Below are positions 24,780 to 38,626 of a DNA stretch of 64,000 nucleotides, in pieces. Location: assembly GCF_029227915.1 (NCBI RefSeq), contig NC_079880.1:2358001-2422000 (forward strand), read 5' to 3'. The position numbers were made by a program, and so were the translations under genes. Each line of letters opens with the position of its first letter. Position 1 is the stretch's first letter. A model generated the notes under the pieces. The model was not told where the DNA came from and made no database searches. It saw nothing but the letters and a program-made list of their open reading frames with translations. Origin of the DNA: Hydractinia symbiolongicarpus (lineage: Eukaryota > Cnidaria > Hydrozoa > Anthoathecata > Hydractiniidae).

Positions 24780-27700
24780 AAACTCATTTTCCGAACGATT
24801 TTTTAAATTATTTTTTCACCACTAAAACGCATAAGACTTGTAGTTTTTAAAAATGTTTTCATTTTTGATGAGACGCTGAATAAAAGAAGTTTAATCGCCG
24901 GCAAACGAAAACCCGCGATTTCCCGTAAATCCCGTCTTGGCCCGTATAGTCAAAAGTATACAAAGAAAGTACCCAGGGAGTAAACTCATTTTCCGAACGA
25001 TTTTTTAAATTATTTTTTCACCACTAAAACGCATGAGACTTGTAGTTTTCAAAAATGTTTTCATTTATGATGAGACGCTGAATAAAAGAAGTTTAATCGC
25101 CGGCAAACGAAAACCCGCGATTTCCCGTAAATCCCGGGCTTGGCACGTATAGTCGAATGTATACAAAGAAAGTACCCTGTGAGTAAACTCAATTCAAGAA
25201 CGATTTTTTAAATTATTTTTTCACCACTAAAGCCCATGAGACTTGTAGTTTTTAAAAATGTTTTCATTTTTGATGAGACGCTGAATAAAAGAAGTTTAAT
25301 CGCAGGCAAACGAAAACCCGCGATTTCCCGTAAATCCCGGCTTGGCCCGTATAGTCAAAAGTATACAAAGAAAGTACCCAGGGAGTAAACTCATTTCCCG
25401 ACCGATTTTTTAAATTATTTTTTCACCATTAAAACGCATGAGACTTGTAGTTTTCAAAAATGATTTCATTTTTGATGAGACGCTGAATAAAAGAAGTTTA
25501 ATCGCCGGAAAACGAAAACCTGCGATTTCCCTAAATCCCGGACTCGGCCCGTATAGTCAAAAGTATACAAAGAAAGTACCCAGGGAGTAAACTCATTTCC
25601 AGAACGATTTTTTAAATTATTTTTTCACCACTAAAACGCATAAGACTTGTAGTTTTAAAAAATGTTTTCATTTTTGATGAGACGCTGAATAAAAGAAGTT
25701 TAATCGCCGGCAAACGAAAACCCGCGATTTCCCGTAAATCCCGGGCTTGGCCCGTATAGTCAAAAGTATACAAAGAAAGTACCCAGGGAGTAAACTCATT
25801 TCCCGAACGATTTTTTATATTATTTTTTTACCACTAAACGCATGAGACTTGTAGTTTTCAAAAATATTTTCATATTTGATGGGTCGCTAAATAAAAGAAG
25901 TTTAATCGCCGGCAAACGAAAATCCGCGATTTCCCGTAAATCCCGGACTCGGCCCGTATAGTCAAAAGTATACAAAGAAAGTACCCAGGGAGTAAACTCA
26001 TTTCCCGAACGATTTTTTAAATTATTTTTTCACCGCTAAAACGCATGAGACTTGTAGTTTTCAAAAATGTTTTCATTTATGATGAGACGCTGAATAAAAG
26101 AAGTTTAATCGCCGGCAAACGAAAACCCGCGATTTCCCGTAAATCCCGGGCTTGGCACGTATAGTCGAATGTATACAAAGAAAGTACCCTGTGAGTAAAC
26201 TCAATTCAAGAACGATTTTTTAAATTATTTTTTCACCACTTAAGCCCATGAGACTTGTAGTTTTTAAAAATGTTTTCATTTTTGATGAGACGCTGAATAA
26301 AAGAAGTTTAATCGCCGGCAAACGAAAACCCGCGATTTCCCGTAAATCCCGGCTTGGCCCGTATAGTCAAAAGTATGCAAAGAAAGTACCCAGGGAGTAA
26401 ACTCATTTCCCGACCGATTTTTTAAATTATTTTTTCACCATTAAAACGCATGAGACTTGTAGTTTTCAAAAATGATTTCATTTTTGATGAGACGCTGAAT
26501 AAAAGAAGTTTAATCGCCGGAAAACGAAAACCTGCGATTTCCCTAAATCCCGGACTCGGCCCGTATAGTCAAAAGTATACAAAGAAAGTACCCAGGGAGT
26601 AAACTCATTTTCCGAACGATTTTTTAAATTATTTTTTCACCACTAAAACGCATAAGACTTGTAGTTTTTAAAAATGTTTTCATTTTTGATGAGACGCTGA
26701 ATAAAAGAAGTTTAATCGCCGGCAAACGAAAACCCGCGATTTCCCGTAAATCCCGTCTTGGCCCGTATAGTCAAAAGTATACAAAGAAAGTACCCAGGGA
26801 GTAAACTCATTTTCCGAACGATTTTTTAAATTATTTTTTCACCACTAAAACGCATGAGACTTGTAGTTTTCAAAAATGTTTTCATTTATGATGAGACGCT
26901 GAATAAAAGAAGTTTAATCGCCGGCAAACGAAAACCCGCGATTTCCCGTAAATCCCGGGCTTGGCACGTATAGTCGAATGTATACAAAGAAAGTACCCTG
27001 TGAGTAAACTCAATTCAAGAACGATTTTTTAAATTATTTTTTCACCACTAAAGCCCATGAGACTTGTAGTTTTTAAAAATGTTTTCATTTTTGATGAGAC
27101 GCTGAATAAAAGAAGTTTAATCGCAGGCAAACGAAAACCCGCGATTTCCCGTAAATCCCGGCTTGGCCCGTATAGTCAAAAGTATACAAAGAAAGTACCC
27201 AGGGAGTAAACTCATTTCCCGACCGATTTTTTAAATTATTTTTTCACCATTAAAACGCATGAGACTTGTAGTTTTCAAAAATGATTTCATTTTTGATGAG
27301 ACGCTGAATAAAAGAAGTTTAATCGCCGGAAAACGAAAACCTGCGATTTCCCTAAATCCCGGACTCGGCCCGTATAGTCAAAAGTATACAAAGAAAGTAC
27401 CCAGGGAGTAAACTCATTTCCAGAACGATTTTTTAAATTATTTTTTCACCACTAAAACGCATAAGACTTGTAGTTTTAAAAAATGTTTTCATTTTTGATG
27501 AGACGCTGAATAAAAGAAGTTTAATCGCCGGCAAACGAAAACCCGCGATTTCCCGTAAATCCCGGGCTTGGCCCGTATAGTCAAAAGTATACAAAGAAAG
27601 TACCCAGGGAGTAAACTCATTTCCCGAACGATTTTTTATATTATTTTTTTACCACTAAACGCATGAGACTTGTAGTTTTCAAAAATATTTTCATATTTGA

Positions 27701-28421
27701 TGGGTCGCTAAATAAAAGAAGTTTAATCGCCGGCAAACGAAAATCCGCGATTTCCCGTAAATCCCGGACTCGGCCCGTATAGTCAAAAGTATACAAAGAA
27801 AGTACCCAGGGAGTAAACTCATTTCCCGAACGATTTTTTAAATTATTTTTTCACCGCTAAAACGCATGAGACTTGTAGTTTTCAAAAATGTTTTCATTTA
27901 TGATGAGACGCTGAATAAAAGAAGTTTAATCGCCGGCAAACGAAAACCCGCGATTTCCCGTAAATCCCGGGCTTGGCACGTATAGTCGAATGTATACAAA
28001 GAAAGTACCCTGTGAGTAAACTCAATTCAAGAACGATTTTTTAAATTATTTTTTCACCACTTAAGCCCATGAGACTTGTAGTTTTTAAAAATGTTTTCAT
28101 TTTTGATGAGACGCTGAATAAAAGAAGTTTAATCGCCGGCAAACGAAAACCCGCGATTTCCCGTAAATCCCGGCTTGGCCCGTATAGTCAAAAGTATGCA
28201 AAGAAAGTACCCAGGGAGTAAACTCATTTCCCGACCGATTTTTTAAATTATTTTTTCACCATTAAAACGCATGAGACTTGTAGTTTTCAAAAATGATTTC
28301 ATTTTTGATGAGACGCTGAATAAAAGAAGTTTAATCGCCGGAAAACGAAAACCTGCGATTTCCCTAAATCCCGGACTCGGCCCGTATAGTCAAAAGTATA
28401 CAAAGAAAGTACCCAGGGAGT
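24780..28421 (+). repeat. 9-monomer tandem duplication, 1821-bp unit, two copies
   Basis: Copies run from about 24780 to 26600 and about 26601 to 28421. Marks shift by 1821 bp: the private CGCAGGCAAAC (25301 and 27122), TGGGTCGC (25880 and 27701), ACCACTTAAGCCC (near 26239 and 28060) and GTATGCAAAG (near 26374 and 28195). After about 28421 the second copy continues into different monomer types. Confidence 0.87.
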
Positions 28422-31400
28422 AAACTCATTTCCAGAACGATTTTTTAAATTATTTTTTCACCACTAAAACGCATAAGACTTGTAGTTTTAAAAAATGTTT
28501 TCATTTTTGATGAGACGCTGAATAAAAGAAGTTTAATCGCCGGCAAACGAAAACCCGCGATTTCCCGTAAATCCCGGGCTTGGCCCGTATAGTCAAAAGT
28601 ATACAAAGAAAGTACCCAGGGAGTAAACTCATTTCCCGAACGATTTTTTATATTATTTTTTTACCACTAAACGCATGAGACTTGTAGTTTTCAAAAATAT
28701 TTTCATATTTGATGGGTCGCTAAATAAAAGAAGTTTAATCGCCGGCAAACGAAAATCCGCGATTTCCTGTAAATCCCGGACTCGGCCAGTATAGTCAAAA
28801 GTATACAAAGAAAGTACCCAGGGAGTAAACTCATTTTCAGAACGATTTTTTAAATTATTTTTTCACCACTAAAACGCATAAGACTTGTAGTTTTAAAAAA
28901 TGTTTTCATTTTTGATGAGACGCTGAATAAAAGAAGTTTAATCGCCGGCAAACGAAAACCCGCGATTTCCCGTAAATCCCGGGCTTGGCCCGTATAGTCA
29001 AAAGTATACAAAGAAAGTACCCAGGGAGTAAACTCATTTCCCGAAAGATTTTTTATATTATTTTTTTACCACTAAACGCATGAGACTTGTAGTTTTCAAA
29101 AATATTTTCATATTTGATGGGTCGCTAAATAAAAGAAGTTTAATCGCCGGCAAACGAAAATCCGCGATTTCCCGTAAGTCCCGGACTCGGCCCGTATAGT
29201 CAAAAGTATACAAAGAAAGTACCCAGGGAGTAAACTCATTTCCCGAACGATTTTTTAAATTATTTTTTCACCGCTAAAACGCATGAGACTTGTAGTTTTC
29301 AAAAATGTTTTCATTTATGATGAGACGCTGAATAAAAGAAGTTTAATCGCCGGCAAACGAAAACCCGCGATTTCCCGTAAATCCCGGGCTTGGCACGTAT
29401 AGTCGAATGTATACAAAGAAAGTACCCTGTGAGTAAACTCAATTCAAGAACGATTTTTTAAATTATTTTTTCACCACTTAAGCCCATGAGACTTGTAGTT
29501 TTTAAAAATGTTTTCATTTTTGATGAGACGCTGAATAAAAGAAGTTTAATCGCCGGCAAACGAAAACCTGCGATTTCCCTAAATCCCGGACTCGGCCCGT
29601 ATAGTCAAAAGTATACAAAGAAAGTACCCAGGGAGTAAACTCATTTCCAGAACGATTTTTTAAATTATTTTATCACCACTAAAACGCATAAGACTTGTAG
29701 TTTTAAAAAATGTTTTCATTTTTGATGAGACGCTGAATAAAAGAAGTTTAATCGCCGGCAAACGAAAACCCGCGATTTCCCGTAAATCCCGGGCTTGGCC
29801 CGTATAGTCAAAAGTATACAAAGAAAGTACCCAGGGAGTAAACTCATTTCCCGAACGATTTTTTATATTATTTTTTTACCACTAAACGCATGAGACTTGT
29901 AGTTTTCAAAAATATTTTCATATTTGATGGGTCGCTAAATAAAAGAAGTTTAATCGCCGACAAACGAAAATCCGCGATTTCCTGTAAATCCCGGACTCGG
30001 CCCGTATAGTCAAAAGTATACAAAGAAAGTACCCAGGGAGTAAACTCATTTCCCGAACGATTTTTTAAATTATTTTTTCACCGCTAAAACGCATGAGACT
30101 TGTAGTTTTCAAAAATGTTTTCATTATTGATGAGACGCTGAATAAAAGAAGTTTAATCGCCGGCAAACGAAAACCCGCGATTTCCCGTAAATCCCGGGCT
30201 TGGCCCGTATAGTCAAAAGTATACAAAGAAAGTACACAGGGAGTAAACTCATTTTCCGAACGATTTTTTAAATTATTTTTTCACCACTAAAACGCATAAG
30301 ACTTGTAGTTTTCAAAAATGTTTTCATTTATGATGAGACGCTGAATAAAAGAAGTTTAATCGCCGGCAAACGAAAACCCGCGATTTCCCGTAAATCCCGT
30401 CTTGGCCCGTATAGTCAAAAGTATACAAAGAAAGTACCCAGGGAGTAAACTCATTTTCCGAACGATTTTTTAAATTATTTTTTCACCACTAAAACGCATA
30501 AGACTTGTAGTTTTCAAAAATGTTTTCATTTATGATGAGACGCTGAATAAAAGAAGTTTAATCGCCGGCAAACGAAAACCCGCGATTTCCCGTAAATCCC
30601 GGGCTTGGCACGTATAGTCGAATGTATACAAAGAAAGTACCCTGTGAGTAAACTCAATTCAAGAACGATTTTTTAAATTATTTTTTCACCACTAAAGCCC
30701 ATGAGACTTGTAGTTTTTAAAAATGTTTTCATTTTTGATGAGACGCTGAATAAAAGAAGTTTAATCGCCGGCAAACGAAAAACCGCGATTTTCCGTAAAT
30801 CCCGGCTTGGCCCGTATAGTCAAAAGTATACAAAGAAAATACCCAGGGAGTAAACTCATTTCCCGACCGATTTTTTAAATTATTTTTTCACCATTAAAAC
30901 GCATGAAACTTGTAGTTTTCAAAGATGATCTCATTTTTGATGAGACGCTGAATAAAAGAAGTTTAATCGCCGGAAAACGAAAACCTGCGATTTCCCGTAA
31001 ATCCTGGACTCGGCCCGTATAGTCAAAAGTATACAAAGAAAGTACCCAGGGAGTAAACTCATTTCCCGAACGATTTTTTATATTATTTTTTTACCACTAA
31101 ACGCATGAGACTTGTAGTTTTCCAAAATATTTTCATATTTGATGGGACGCTGAATAAAAGAAGTTTAATCGCCGGCAAACGAAAATCCGCGATTTCCCGT
31201 AAATCCCGAACTCGGCCCGTATAGTCAAAAGTATACAAAGAAAGTACCCAGTGAGTAAACTCATTTCCCGAACGATTTTTTAAATTATTTTTTCACCACT
31301 AAAACGCATGAGACTTGTAGTTTTCAAGAATGTTTTCATTTTTGATGAGACGCTGAATAAAAGCAGTTCAATCGCCGGCAAACGAAAACCTGCGATTTCC

Positions 31401-32066
31401 CGTAAATCCCGGACTCTGCCCGTATAGTCAAAAGTATACAAAGAAAGTACCCAGGGAGTAAACTCATTTCCAAAACGATTTTTTAAATTATTTTTTCACC
31501 ACTAAAACGCATAAGACTTGTAGTTTTTAAAAATGTTTTCATTTTTGATGAGACGCTGAATAAAAGAAGTTTAATCGCCGGCAAACGAAAACCCGCGATT
31601 TCCCGTAAATCCCGGGCTTGGCCCGTATAGTCAAAAGTATACAAAGAAAGTACCCAGGGAGTAAACTCATTTCCCGAACGATTTTTTAAATTACTTTTTC
31701 ACCACTAAAACGCATGAGACTTGTAGTTTTTAAAAATGTTTTCATTTTTGATGAGACGCTGAATAAAAGAAGTTTAATCGCCGACAAACGAAAACCTGCG
31801 ATTTCCCGTAAATCCTGGACTCGGCCCGTATAGTCAAAAGTATACAAAGAAAGTACCCAGGGAGTAAACTCATTTCCCGAACGATTTTTTAAATTACTTT
31901 TTCACCACTAAAACGCATGAGACTTGTAGTTTTTAAAAATGTTTTCATTTTTGATGAGACGCTGAATAAAAGAAGTTTAATCGCCGACAAACGAAAACCT
32001 GCGATTTCCCGTAAATCCCGGACTCGGCCCGTACAGTTAAAAGTATACAAGGAAAGTACCCAGTGA

Positions 32067-32156
32067 GTAAACTCATTTCCCGAACGAATTTTTAAAGGTT
32101 TTTTTTAGGGAGTAAACTCATTTCCAAAACGATTTTTTAAATTATTTTTTCACCAC
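32067..32156 (+). repeat. 45-bp insertion junction 1
   Basis: GTAAACTCATTTCC starts twice, at 32067 and 32112. Between the two, AAAGG and a T8 tract followed by AGGGA replace the normal sequence, so this monomer measures 248 bp (32031 to 32279) rather than 203. It is a partial duplication with a T-rich seam. Confidence 0.92.
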
Positions 32157-32923
32157 TAAAACGCATAAGACTTGTAGTTTTTAAAAATGTTTTCATTTTT
32201 GATGAGACGCTGAATAAAAGCAGTTCAATCGCCGGCAAACGAAAACCTGCGATTTCCCGTAAATCCCGGACTCTGCCCGTATAGTCAAAAGTATACAAAG
32301 AAAGTACCCAGGGAGTAAACTCATTTCCAAAACGATTTTTTAAATTATTTTTTCACCACTAAAACGCATAAGACTTGTAGTTTTTAAAAATGTTTTCATT
32401 TTTGATGAGACGCTGAATAAAAGAAGTTTAATCGCCGGCAAACGAAAACCCGCGATTTCCCGTAAATCCCGGGCTTGGCCCGTATAGTCAAAAGTATACA
32501 AAGAAAGTACCCAGGGAGTAAACTCATTTCCCGAACGATTTTTTAAATTACTTTTTCACCACTAAAACGCATAAGACTTGTAGTTTTTAAAAATGTTTTC
32601 ATTTTTGATGAGACGCTGAATAAAAGAAGTTTAATCGCCGACAAACGAAAACCTGCGATTTCCCGTAAATCCTGGACTCGGCCCGTATAGTCAAAAGTAT
32701 ACAAAGAAAGTACCCAGGGAGTAAACTCATTTCCCGAACGATTTTTTAAATTACTTTTTCACCACTAAAACGCATGAGACTTGTAGTTTTTAAAAATGTT
32801 TTTATTTTTGATGAGACGCTGAATAAAAGAAGTTTAATCGCCGACAAACGAAAACCTGCGATTTCCCGTAAATCCCGGACTCGGCCCGTACAGTTAAAAG
32901 TATACAAGGAAAGTACCCAGTGA

Positions 32924-33013
32924 GTAAACTCATTTCCCGAACGAATTTTTAAAGGTTTTTTTTAGGGAGTAAACTCATTTCCAAAACGATTTTTTAAATT
33001 ATTTTTTCACCAC
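32924..33013 (+). repeat. 45-bp insertion junction 2
   Basis: Same seam as the first junction (AAAGG at 32951), 857 bp downstream, which equals four monomers plus the 45-bp insertion. Confidence 0.92.
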
Positions 33014-35809
33014 TAAAACGCATAAGACTTGTAGTTTTTAAAAATGTTTTCATTTTTGATGAGACGCTGAATAAAAGAAGTTTAATCGCCGGCAAACGAA
33101 AACCCGCGATTTCCCGTAAATCCCGGGCTTGGCCCGTATAGTCAAAAGTATACAAAGAAAGTACCCAGGGAGTAAACTCATTTCCCGAACGATTTTTTAA
33201 ATTACTTTTTCACCACTAAAACGCATGAGACTTGTAGTTTTTAAAAATGTTTTTATTTTTAATGAGACGCTGAATAAAAGAAGTTTAATCGCCGGCAAAC
33301 GAAAACCTGCGATTTCCCGTAAATCCTGGACTCGGCCCGTATAGTCAAGAGTATACAAAGAAAGTACCCAGGCAGTAAACTCATTTCCCAAACGATTTTT
33401 TAAATTATTATTTAACCACTAAAGCCCATGAGACTTGTAGTTTTTAAAAATGTTTTCATTTTTGATGAGACGCTGAATAAAAGAAGTTTAATCTCCGGCA
33501 AACGAAAACCCGCGATTTCCCGTAAATCCCGGACTCGGCCCGTATAGTTAAAAGTATACAAAGAAAGTACCCAGGGAGTAAACTCATTTCCCGAAAGAAT
33601 TTTTAAATTATTTTTTCACCACTAAAACGTATGAGACTTGTAGTTTTCAAAAATGTTTTCATTTTTGATAAGACGCTGAATAAAAGAAGTTTAATCACCG
33701 GCAAACGAAAACCTGCGATTTCCCGTAAATCCCGGACTCGGCCCGTATAGTCAAAAGTATACAAAGAAAGTACCCAGGGAGTAAACTCATTTCCCAAACG
33801 ATTTTTTAAATTATTATTTCACCACTAAATCTCATGAGACTTGTAGTTTTTAAAAATGTTTTCATTTTTGATGAGACGCTGAATAAAAGAAGTTTAATCG
33901 CCGGCAAACGAAAACCTGCGATTTCCCGTAAATCCCGGACTCGGCCCGTATAGTCAAAAGTACACAAGGAAAGTACAAAGTGAGTAAACTCATTTCCCTA
34001 ACGAATTTTTAAATTATTTTTTCACCACTAAAACGGATGAGACTTGTAGTTTTCAAAAATGCTTTCATTTTTGATGAGACGCTGAATAAAAGAAGTTTAA
34101 TCGCCGGCAAACGAAAAACTGCGATTTCCCGTAAATCCCGGACTCGGCCCGTATGGTCAAGAGTATACAAAGAGAGTACCCAGGGTGTAAACTCATTTCC
34201 CGAACGATTTTTTAAATTATTTTTTCACCACTAAAACGCATGAGACTTGTAGTTTTCAAAAATGTTTTCATTTTTGATGAGACGCTGAATAAAAGAAGTT
34301 TAATCGCCGGCAAACGAAAACCTGCGATTTCCCGTAAATCCCGGACTCGGCCCGTATAGTCAAAAGTATACAAAGAAAGTACCCAGGGAGTAAACTCATT
34401 TCCCAAACGATTTTTTAAATTATTATTTCACCACTAAAGCCCATGAGACTTGTAGTTTTTAAAAATGTTTTCATTTTTGATGAGACGCTTAATGAAAGTG
34501 GTTTAATCGCCGGCAAACGAAAACCCGCCATTTCCCGTAAACCCCGGACTCCGCCCGCATAGTCAAAAGTATACAAAGAAAGTACCCAGGGTGTAAACTC
34601 ATTTCCCGAACGATTTTTTAAATTATTATTTCACCACTAAAGCCCATGAGACTTGTAGTATTTAAAAATACTTTCATTTTTGATGAGACGCTGAATAAAA
34701 GAAGTTTAATCGCCGGCAAACAAAAACTCGCGACTTCCCGTAAATCCCGGACTCGGCCCGTATAGTCAAAAGTATACAAAGAAAGTACCCAGGGAGTAAA
34801 CTCATTTCCCGAACGATTTTTTATATTATTTTTTTACCACTAAACGCATGAGACTTGTAGTTTTCCAAAATATTTTCATATTTGATGGGACGCTGAATAA
34901 AAGAAGTTTAATCGCCGGCAAACGAAAATCCGCGATTTCCCGTAAATCCCGAACTCGGCCCGTATAGTCAAAGGTATACAAAGAAAGTACCCAGTGAGTA
35001 AACTCATTTCCCGAACGATTTTTTAAATTATTTTTTCACCACTAAAACGCATGAGACTTGTAGTTTTCAAGAATGTTTTCATTTTTGATGAGACGCTGAA
35101 TAAAAGCAGTTCAATCGCCGGCAAACGAAAACCTGCGATTTCCCGTAAATCCCGGACTCTGCCCGTATAGTCAAAAGTATACAAAGAAAGTACCCAGGGA
35201 GTAAACTCATTTCCAAAACGATTTTTTAAATTATTTTTTCACCACTAAAACGCATAAGACTTGTAGTTTTTAAAAATGTTTTCATTTTTGATGAGACGCT
35301 GAATAAAAGAAGTTTAATCGCCGGCAAACGAAAACCCGCGATTTCCCGTAAATCCCGGGCTTGGCCCGTATAGTCAAAAGTATACAAAGAAAGTAAACAG
35401 GGAGTAAACTCATTTCCCGAACGATTTTTTAAATTACTTTTTCACCACTAAAACGCATGAGACTTGTAGTTTTTAAAAATGTTTTCATTTTTGATGAGAC
35501 GCTGAATAAAAGAAGTTTAATCGCCGACAAACGAAAACCTGCGATTTCCCGCAAATCCTGGACTCGGCCTGTATAGTCAAAAGTATACAAAGAAAGTACC
35601 CAGGGAGTAAACTCATTTCCCGAACGATTTTTTAAATTACTTTTTCACCACTAAAACGCATGAGACTTGTAGTTTTTAAAAATGTTTTCATTTTTGATGA
35701 GACGCTGAATAAAAGAAGTTTAATCGCCGACAAACGAAAACCTGCGATTTCCCGTAAATCCCGGACTCGGCCCGTACAGTTAAAAGTATACAAGGAAAGT
35801 ACCCAGTGA

Positions 35810-35899
35810 GTAAACTCATTTCCCGAACGAATTTTTAAAGGTTTTTTTTAGGGAGTAAACTCATTTCCAAAACGATTTTTTAAATTATTTTTTCACCAC
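35810..35899 (+). repeat. 45-bp insertion junction 3
   Basis: AAAGG at 35837, 973 bp after the unit 2 anchor mark. The monomer following the seam has lost bases in ACGCA(TA)AGAC, reading ACGCAAAGAC near 35905. Confidence 0.92.
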
Positions 35900-36665
35900 T
35901 AAAACGCAAAGACTTGTAGTTTTTAAAAATGTTTTCATTTTTGATGGGACGCTGAATAAAAGCAGTTCAATCGCCGGCAAACGAAAACCTGCGATTTCCC
36001 GTAAATCCCGGACACTGCCCGTATAGTCAAAAGTATACAAAGAAAGTACCCAGGGAGTAAACTCATTTCCAAAACGATTTTTTAAATTATTTTTTCACCA
36101 CTAAAACGCATAAGACTTGTAGTTTTTAAAAATGTTTTCATTTTTGATGAGACGCTGAATAAAAGAAGTTTAATCGCCGGCAAACGAAAACCCGCGATTT
36201 CCCGTAAACCCCGGGCTTGGCCCGTATAGTCAAAAGTATACAAAGAAAGTACCCAGGGAGTAAACTCATTTCCCGAACGATTTTTTAAATTACTTTTTCA
36301 CCACTAAAACGCATGAGACTTGTAGTTTTTAAAAATGTTTTCATTTTTGATGAGACGCTGAATAAAAGAAGTTTAATCGCCGACAAACGAAAACCTGCGA
36401 TTTCCCGTAAATCCTGGACTCGGCCCGTATAGTCAAAAGTATACAAAGAAAGTACCCAGGGAGTAAACTCATTTCCCGAACGATTTTTTAAATTACTTTT
36501 TCACCACTAAAACGCATGAGACTTGTAGTTTTTAAAAATGTTTTCATTTTTGATGAGACGCTGAATAAAAGAAGTTTAATCGCCGACAAACGAAAACCTG
36601 CGATTTCCCGTAAATCCCAGACTCGGCCCGTACAGTTAAAAGTATACAAGGAAAGTACCCAGTGA

Positions 36666-36755
36666 GTATACTCATTTCCCGAACGAATTTTTAAAGGTTT
36701 TTTTTAGGGAGTAAACTCATTTCCAAAACGATTTTTTAAATTATTTTTTCACCAC
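36666..36755 (+). repeat. 45-bp insertion junction 4
   Basis: AAAGG at 36693, 856 bp after the previous one. The first copy of the duplicated piece reads GTATACTC instead of GTAAACTC. Confidence 0.92.
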
Positions 36756-38536
36756 TAAAACGCATAAGACTTGTAGTTTTTAAAAATGTTTTCATTTTTG
36801 ATGAGACGCTGAATAAAAGAAGTTTAATCGCCGGCAAACGAAAACCTGCGATTTCCCGTAAATCCCGGACTCGGCCCGTATGGTCAAGAGTATACAAAGA
36901 GAGTACCCAGGGTGTAAACTCATTTCCCGAACGATTTTTTAAATTATTTTTTCACCACTAAAACGCATGAGACTTGTAGTTTTCAAAAATGTTTTCATTT
37001 TTGATGAGACGCTGAATAAAAGAAGTTTAATCGCCGGCAAACGAAAACCTGCGATTTCCCGTAAATCCCGGACTCGGCCCGTATAGTCAAAAGTATACAA
37101 AGAAAGTACCCAGGGAGTAAACTCATTTCCCAAACGATTTTTTAAATTATTATTTCACCACTAAAGCCCATGAGACTTGTAGTTTTTAAAAATGTTTTCA
37201 TTTTTGATGAGACGCTTAATGAAAGTGGTTTAATCGCCGGCAAACGAAAACCCGCCATTTCCCGTAAACCCCGGACTCCGCCCGCATAGTCAAAAGTATA
37301 CAAAGAAAGTACCCAGGGTGTAAACTCATTTCCCGAACGATTTTTTAAATTATTATTTCACCACTAAAGCCCATGAGACTTGTAGTATTTAAAAATACTT
37401 TCATTTTTGATGAGACGCTGAATAAAAGAAGTTTAATCGCCGGCAAACAAAAACTCGCGACTTCCCGTAAATCCCGGACTCGGCCCGTATAGTCAAAAGT
37501 ATACAAAGAAAGTACCCAGGGAGTAAACTCATTTCCCAAACGATTTTTTATATTATTTTTTTACCACTAAACGCATGAGACTTGTAGTTTTCCAAAATAT
37601 TTTCATATTTGATGGGACGCTGAATAAAAGAAGTTTAATCGCCGGCAAACGAAAATCCGCGATTTCCCGTAAATCCCGAACTCGGCCCGTATAGTCAAAG
37701 GTATACAAAGAAAGTACCCAGTGAGTAAACTCATTTCCCGAACGATTTTTTAAATTATTTTTTCACCACTAAAACGCATGAGACTTGTAGTTTTCAATAA
37801 TGTTTTCATTTTTGATGAGACGCTGAATAAAAGCAGTTCAATCGCCGGCAAACGAAAACCTGCGATTTCCCGTAAATCCCGGACTCTGCCCGTATAGTCA
37901 AAAGTATACAAAGAAAGTACCCAGGGAGTAAACTCATTTCCAAAACGATTTTTTAAATTATTTTTTCACCACTAAAACGCATAAGACTTGTAGTTTTTAA
38001 AAATGTTTTCATTTTTGATGAGACGCTGAATAAAAGAAGTTTAATCGCCGGCAAACGAAAACCCGCGATTTCCCGTAAATCCCGGGCTTGGCCCGTATAG
38101 TCAAAAGTATACAAAGAAAGTACCCAGGGAGTAAACTCATTTCCCGAACGATTTTTTAAATTACTTTTTCACCACTAAAACGCATGAGACTTGTAGTTTT
38201 TAAAAATATTTTCATTTTTGATGAGACGCTGAATAAAAGAAGTTTAATCGCCGACAAACGAAAACCTGCGATTTCCCGCAAATCCTGGACTCGGCCCGTA
38301 TAGTCAAAAGTATACAAAGAAAGTACCCAGGGAGTAAACTCATTTCCCGAACGATTTTTTAAATTACTTTTTCACCACTAAAACGCATGAGACTTGTAGT
38401 TTTTAAAAATGTTTTCATTTTTGATGAGACGCTGAATAAAAGAAGTTTAATCGCCGACAAACGAAAACCTGCGATTTCCCGTAAATCCCGGACTCGGCCC
38501 GTACAGTTAAAAGTATACAAGGAAAGTACCCAGTGA

Positions 38537-38626
38537 GTAAACTCATTTCCCGAACGAATTTTTAAAGGTTTTTTTTAGGGAGTAAACTCATTTCCAAAAC
38601 GATTTTTTAAATTATTTTTTCACCAC
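38537..38626 (+). repeat. 45-bp insertion junction 5
   Basis: AAAGG at 38564. First junction of unit 3, with the seam sequence unchanged. Confidence 0.92.

Larger units (their letters stand above)
16634..31016 (+). repeat. Block 3: mosaic HOR array with 6-, 8- and 9-monomer periodicities
   Basis: A monomer marked by AATTCAAGAACG recurs at 16681, 18100, 19722, 20939, 22358, 24384 (as TTTAAGAACG), 25194, 26206, 27015, 28027, 29444 and 30659. Its spacings correspond to 7, 8, 6, 7, 10, 4, 5, 4, 5, 7 and 6 monomers. A second mark, TGGGTCGCTAAATAAA, lies at 18991, 23653, 25880, 27701, 28713, 29118 and 29928. The monomer set is limited (also CCCGTCTTGG, TTTATGATGAG, CCGACCGATT and GCACGTATAGTCG types) but the order is shuffled. 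This suggests repeated unequal exchange without fixation of a single unit. Confidence 0.88.
31017..34759 (+). repeat. Block 4 super-HOR unit 1 (3743 bp)
   Basis: The unit starts with an A-like anchor monomer bearing TATATTATTTTTTTACC, TTTTCCAAAATATTTT (at 31121) and GATGGGACG. It ends with a monomer carrying AAAAACTCGCGACTTCCCG. It contains two 45-bp-insertion junctions (AAAGG at 32094 and 32951), the first 973 bp after the anchor mark. It also holds the monomers with TTTTTAATGAGACG (33249), AAATCTCATGAG (near 33829) and TACAAAGTGAG (near 33975), which recur with an offset of about 11926 bp in unit 5. Confidence 0.9.
34760..37486 (+). repeat. Block 4 super-HOR unit 2 (2727 bp)
   Basis: The same anchor monomer (TTCCAAAA mark at 34864) and the same terminal AAAAACTCGCGAC monomer as unit 1. 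Junctions are at 35837 and 36693, again with the first 973 bp after the anchor. The unit is 1016 bp shorter than unit 1. It lacks five monomers between the last junction and the terminal section. Confidence 0.9.
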
